From contig JBKEAR010000024.1 in NCBI GenBank assembly GCA_047972425.1, positions 1-36,485 of the forward strand: DNA of 36,485 nucleotides. Reading direction: 5' to 3'. The notes below the pieces were generated by a model, which ran no database searches, was not told the origin of the DNA, and saw nothing but the letters and a program-made list of their open reading frames with translations. The DNA is from JBKEAR01 sp047972425. GTDB taxonomy: Bacteria > Pseudomonadota > Alphaproteobacteria > JBKEAR01. Each line of letters begins with the position of its first letter. The stretch's first letter is position 1. Shown one piece after another: positions 33,121 to 36,485 of this stretch. Position numbers and translations under genes: made by a program.

Positions 33121-33948
33121 ATGGAACAGCCGATTATAAGCTTAGTGGAACGAAAAGTTGGGCGTTACCCATTAGAGGGGCGCTCCACTTTGCTGATTGA
33201 CTCTGGCTTGGGCTTGCTTTCTATTGCAGGGGCAATCCATCAGGCGTATCCGGAAATTAAACTATTTGCTATATCCGACCATGAGGGCTTTCCTTGGGGG
33301 CCAAGGGAGGTTGATGATTTAATTGAGCGTTGCCTTAAGCTGACCAAAAAGGGGTTAGCCGTTACTAAAGCGGAATCTATTGTGGTGGCTTGTAATACGG
33401 CATCAACAGTCGTTATGGAAGCTTTAAGGGATTATTATGATATTCCGGTTGTGGGGGTAATACCCGCCATTAAACCGGCAGCGCAAATGACCAAAAAAGG
33501 GGTGATTGGTGTATTGGCAACCGAAGGCACGGTGGATAGGCCTTACATTAATTATTTAATCGATAATTTTGCGGCAGATTGCAATGTGGTTAAGGTGGGC
33601 TCGCCCAATTTGGCGGAAATTGCCGAGGATAAATTGCAAGAAAAACCTTTGGACTATACAGCTATTGCCGATAATTTAAAAGCCTTTGAAGAATATGGTG
33701 CCGATATTGTTGCCTTGGGTTGCACTCATTACCCGTTACTCATTGCCGAGTTGGAAGCTTTAGCGGAAACCGAAATTAAATTTTTAGACCCCGGCCCCGC
33801 TGTAGCTCGCCAATTGGCAAGGCGCTTGGCTGAGGTTGAACCGAAACCCAGCATTTTAACATCATGTTTATATTATACAGGAAAATCCTACCAAATTAGC
33901 CCCGATAAACTCAAAAATTTTGGTTTTGACCGTATAGAGCCATTATAA
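33121..33948 (+). CDS. murI: Glutamate racemase
   Basis: MurI makes D-glutamate for peptidoglycan. From the ATG at 33121 (a TTG at 33118 is also possible) the protein has 275 residues with both catalytic cysteines (VVACNTAST and ALGCTHYPLL) and the catalytic-site Asp in IDSGLG. Two regions differ from the usual form: the N-terminal motif reads DSGLGLLSI where DSGVGGLTV is typical, and the next loop is SDHEGFPWG instead of GDTARVPYG. The start is a little longer than normal, about 20 residues before the first strand. No clear Shine-Dalgarno is seen. It ends 19 bp from the convergent DUF2207 gene. Confidence 0.87.
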   Translation: MEQPIISLVERKVGRYPLEGRSTLLIDSGLGLLSIAGAIHQAYPEIKLFAISDHEGFPWGPREVDDLIERCLKLTKKGLAVTKAESIVVACNTASTVVMEALRDYYDIPVVGVIPAIKPAAQMTKKGVIGVLATEGTVDRPYINYLIDNFAADCNVVKVGSPNLAEIAEDKLQEKPLDYTAIADNLKAFEEYGADIVALGCTHYPLLIAELEALAETEIKFLDPGPAVARQLARRLAEVEPKPSILTSCLYYTGKSYQISPDKLKNFGFDRIEPL

Positions 33949-33967
33949 ATCGGCTTGGCAAGCAGCT

Positions 33968-35716
33968 CTACCAGCCGCCACCACCACCGCCACCGCCGCC
34001 GCCACCTGATGAGCCACCCCCAGAAGAACCGCCACTATAAGATGAACGTGAGGAGAATGAAGAGCCACTTGATGAAGAAGAGCCTGATGACTGGGCTTGA
34101 ACATTACTCCGGAAAGAAGAACGAAAGCCTGAATAATCATTACTGCTTATTGTTACTATAGTCGGTCTATCTTGCACAATACCATTTTCAATTGCCGTTG
34201 TTAAATAAGATGCCCACTGATTTTGCAAGCCTAAAGCGGTGGCGTAAGGTAAGATTTCTTCGTAATATTTATGGCTCATTTGGGGCGGATTAAGTGCTTT
34301 GATTTGTTCTTCCTCCGCTTTTTCTAAATAAAGCTTAAAGCCTTCTATTTCATCTAATAATTTGCGCCCTTTAGGGGTGGGTTGCCCCATGATGCGAAAG
34401 AACGCAAAAACAACTAAATAAATGATAGCGATAACAAATACGGTGCGAATATCTTGTACAAAGCCATATATAATTAAAATAAAAAATGAAAAAATTGATA
34501 AATTAATCATTGATCTTTTTAATGCTTCCCGGCGTTTATATAGCTTTTCTTCATCCGCTATCTTATCTAAAGTATATTTATATCGCTGGGCAATTTTCGT
34601 TATTTGCTGACGATAATTTGAGTTTAGTTTTAATTCATCTGGTAATGAAAGGAGCAGCTTTTGTTCTTCTAACGCTTCTTTTTCATTACCAGTGTTCAGA
34701 TTGCGGATAACATAATCCGTCCCGATTTTATGCTGATAATTATCAAGCTGTTCTTCTTTGGTAATGGTTATATCTTTATCTAACGAGAGATGAAGAAGTG
34801 AGGCCATGAGCAAATCAAAGTCAAACTTTTGATTATATAACATGCCCATTTGTGCAGGGCTTATGCCTTTAGGCGGATAAAATAACGGGATAATTATCCC
34901 TTTTTTAGGGTCCTTACCCCATATAAACCATATAATGGATAACCCGATACTAATAAAAAATAAAGCGATAATCGCAAGTTTGGCACTGGTGGGCAAAGGA
35001 ATAGCATAAAAAAGAATTTCGGCTTTTAATAGAAGCTCCTGTGCTTTGTCCGTTGCGGGTTGGGTGAAAAATCCTTTTTCCATTCCTATGGCAACCGTTA
35101 GGCCTTCACGGCGTGTTAAAGGCTGTGTGGTTGTAAATGTAAATTTATTTTCGGCAAGTTGGGTATAAGTATAATCAGCCCCTTGGCTGCCTGTGCGGCC
35201 GGTATATCCATAGGCCTCTATAAAAGGGAAATCTTGGGGGAAAGTGATTGTTGTACTGGCATTTAAAATTGGGAAGTCCCAATCATTACCCGTAATATTC
35301 CAATATAACTCATCTCGGTCATTGAGATAAATGAGGGCATTACTGACTTTATACCGAATTGTATATGTATATTCACCAGATGGTAAAAGCCTATTTCTAT
35401 TGCCGATATATAGATAAATATTTTTATTTTTTTCTTGGATAAAAGAATTTTCGCCCACGCCATTTTTAAAAACGGAAAAATAACTATATTTTAAGTTGGT
35501 TGCGAATAATCGGTTACCTTTTTTAAAATATTGCGGCAAAACCCTAAAAATTCCCCGTTGAATTTTATTGCCCTCGGCTCTTACCGTAATGGTTTCGGTA
35601 ATATCTAAGCCGCCATCTTTATCCACAATAATTTGGCTATCAAAATGAATAATTTCCTCTTGGGCAAAACTTGCGAGACCAAAAAAAAGAATGAATAAAA
35701 ATAAAAACTTCCGCAT
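33968..35716 (-). CDS. DUF2207 membrane protein with Ser/Gly-rich C-terminus
   Basis: The 582-residue protein has a signal peptide (1-18, cut near SFA-QEE) and an extracytoplasmic DUF2207 domain (for example IIHFDSQIIVDKDGGLDITETITV and NALIYLNDRDELYWNITGNDWDFPI). One membrane helix lies near 243-263 and a pair at about 390-435, followed by a cytoplasmic part. It ends in a low-complexity tail of Ser and then Gly with a final Trp (about the last 45 residues). The function of DUF2207 is unknown. It starts 6 bp after the LemA gene, a pairing seen in many bacteria, so the two probably act together at the envelope. Confidence 0.9.
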   Translation of the reverse strand: MRKFLFLFILFFGLASFAQEEIIHFDSQIIVDKDGGLDITETITVRAEGNKIQRGIFRVLPQYFKKGNRLFATNLKYSYFSVFKNGVGENSFIQEKNKNIYLYIGNRNRLLPSGEYTYTIRYKVSNALIYLNDRDELYWNITGNDWDFPILNASTTITFPQDFPFIEAYGYTGRTGSQGADYTYTQLAENKFTFTTTQPLTRREGLTVAIGMEKGFFTQPATDKAQELLLKAEILFYAIPLPTSAKLAIIALFFISIGLSIIWFIWGKDPKKGIIIPLFYPPKGISPAQMGMLYNQKFDFDLLMASLLHLSLDKDITITKEEQLDNYQHKIGTDYVIRNLNTGNEKEALEEQKLLLSLPDELKLNSNYRQQITKIAQRYKYTLDKIADEEKLYKRREALKRSMINLSIFSFFILIIYGFVQDIRTVFVIAIIYLVVFAFFRIMGQPTPKGRKLLDEIEGFKLYLEKAEEEQIKALNPPQMSHKYYEEILPYATALGLQNQWASYLTTAIENGIVQDRPTIVTISSNDYSGFRSSFRSNVQAQSSGSSSSSGSSFSSRSSYSGGSSGGGSSGGGGGGGGGGGW

Positions 35717-35722
35717 TATTGA

Positions 35723-36262
35723 TTATTCCTCCTCAAAATAATCGCTCGGTGTAAAACCAAAATAGGGAGCCAACAGATTATTGGGGAAGCTCTCGAGCAA
35801 AATATTATAATCGCGCACACAGCCGTTATAATAACGCCGTGCCATTTGCAGTTCATCTTCTAGGGTCATAAACTCACCTTGGAGCGATAAATAACCTTGG
35901 GTATCTTTATTATTATCCTTAAGTATCGCAAAAAGCTCTTGGGTTTTCTGATGAAGCTGTTTTTCGATTTTTTGCCGATTATCAGAATTTTCACCCTGTA
36001 AGGCGATGGATTGTTTTTGTAGCGATGAAAGCTCAGTTAAAAGCCGATTATCATGGCTTAATTGTTGATCCGCCAAATCATATAAGGCGGGTACTAAATC
36101 GGCACGGCGTTTAAGCTGCACATCTACACCACTAAAACCTTCTTTAAGCTGATGATACGCTTTAACCATACGGTTATAAGACATTAGGCAAAATATCGCA
36201 ATAAAGGCAATGATAAATAATATGATATAATACATTCTCTTCCTACTTTTTTTGGGTTTCAT
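35723..36262 (-). CDS. lemA: LemA-family protein
   Basis: The 179-residue protein has one N-terminal membrane anchor (about 10-30) and a long helical domain with the family motifs GVDVQLKRRADLVPALYDL (43-61), RRYYNGCVRDYNILLESFPNNL and a final FGFTPSDYFEEE. LemA proteins face outward or into the periplasm, form a helical bundle and have no settled function; some are linked to lipid or envelope homeostasis. The start is the only ATG that gives the anchor. The DUF2207 gene follows after 6 bp. Because the N-terminus is Lys/Arg-rich, an N-in topology is expected. Confidence 0.92.
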   Translation of the reverse strand: MKPKKSRKRMYYIILFIIAFIAIFCLMSYNRMVKAYHQLKEGFSGVDVQLKRRADLVPALYDLADQQLSHDNRLLTELSSLQKQSIALQGENSDNRQKIEKQLHQKTQELFAILKDNNKDTQGYLSLQGEFMTLEDELQMARRYYNGCVRDYNILLESFPNNLLAPYFGFTPSDYFEEE

Positions 36263-36292
36263 TTATCATAACATGATAATAGATAAAAGCAT

Positions 36293-36320
36293 AAAAAAAG
36301 GAGCGCATAAGCGCCCCTTT
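36293..36320 (-). terminator. Terminator of the gene entering from the right edge
   Basis: On the minus strand AAAGGGGCGC pairs with GCGCTCCTTT around the loop TTAT (one G/T mismatch), followed by T7. It lies 16 bp after the stop at 36336 and insulates lemA from upstream transcription. Confidence 0.85.
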
Positions 36321-36335
36321 ACAACGAAAGGTTTG

Positions 36336-36485
36336 TTATGCTTTCCAACCGCCTTTATGCAAATAATCAAAAAAGGCATTAATATCTTTTTGCTCACTTT
36401 GTTTAAATTGATTGTCCATCTCAATATCCCAAGCGGGGGCAGGGTTGTTATAAATAACCCCCGTTACTTTAGGAAAGTTTGGGGC
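36336..36485 (-). CDS. 3' end of an unidentified gene
   Basis: A frame open from the right edge to a TAA at 36336-36338 encodes the last 49 residues of a protein, ending AFFDYLHKGGWKA. The stretch (FPKVTGVIYNNPAPAWD near the start, then a Gln/Lys/Asp-rich helix) has normal amino-acid use and a terminator right after it, so it is probably a real gene. The pattern of a late GVxY strand and a short helix ending in GG-W is vaguely like the end of 2-oxoacid oxidoreductase beta subunits, but I would not assign it. Confidence 0.6.
   Translation of the reverse strand, partial: APNFPKVTGVIYNNPAPAWDIEMDNQFKQSEQKDINAFFDYLHKGGWKA

Noticed and set aside
33955..34161. Plus-strand frame rich in His, Arg and Ser opposite the DUF2207 tail
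   Set aside because: It is the complement of the Gly/Ser low-complexity coding region and has no independent support.

Overview
This window reads as a chromosomal segment of a fairly AT-rich alphaproteobacterium. The Gram-negative envelope genes lpxC, bamD and lolA are present. So are several gene orders familiar from Alphaproteobacteria: tRNA-Trp/secE/nusG, ftsK-lolA, trpB-trpA-accD-folC and ftsZ-lpxC-bamD-recN-ligA. I cannot place it below class from sequence alone.

Layout. (1) 1-2851: end of a MerR-type metal regulator, then a very AT-rich lone gene for a SIR2/AbiH-like (DUF4917-type) protein on the minus strand, then ttcA. (2) 2860-10235: a sugar block. A GH65 glycoside phosphorylase fused to a beta-phosphoglucomutase faces away from a four-gene UgpBAEC-type ABC importer, with a promoter-like sequence for each direction in the 275-bp gap. 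(3) 10321-11608 (minus): tRNA-Trp, secE, nusG and a small membrane protein, without the ribosomal protein genes that usually follow nusG. (4) 11771-17364: rsgA, a DapC-like aminotransferase, ftsK, lolA. (5) 17365-18308: about 940 bp without a convincing gene, rich in hairpins, with a MITE-like inverted-repeat unit and a cloverleaf-like palindromic unit. (6) 18309-23279: LysE-type exporter, trpB, trpA, accD, folC. (7) 23479-25554: two-subunit sodium:solute symporter (DUF4212 plus VC_2705-type SSS). (8) 25734-33948: ftsZ, lpxC, bamD, recN, ligA, murI. (9) 33968-36262 (minus): LemA and a DUF2207 membrane protein, then the 3' end of an unidentified gene entering from the right edge.

Most of the window is housekeeping. 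The parts most likely to hold new biology are three. The first is the lone SIR2-like gene, a candidate one-gene defence element. The second is the GH65-betaPGM fusion beside a glycerol-phosphate-type importer: import, phosphorolysis and conversion to glucose 6-phosphate in one locus, with glucosylglycerol a testable substrate. The third is the structured intergenic region after lolA. Smaller points are a run of nine G at the ugpE ribosome-binding site, a 26-bp perfect palindrome between ugpB and ugpA, and an EF-hand-like loop in the symporter.
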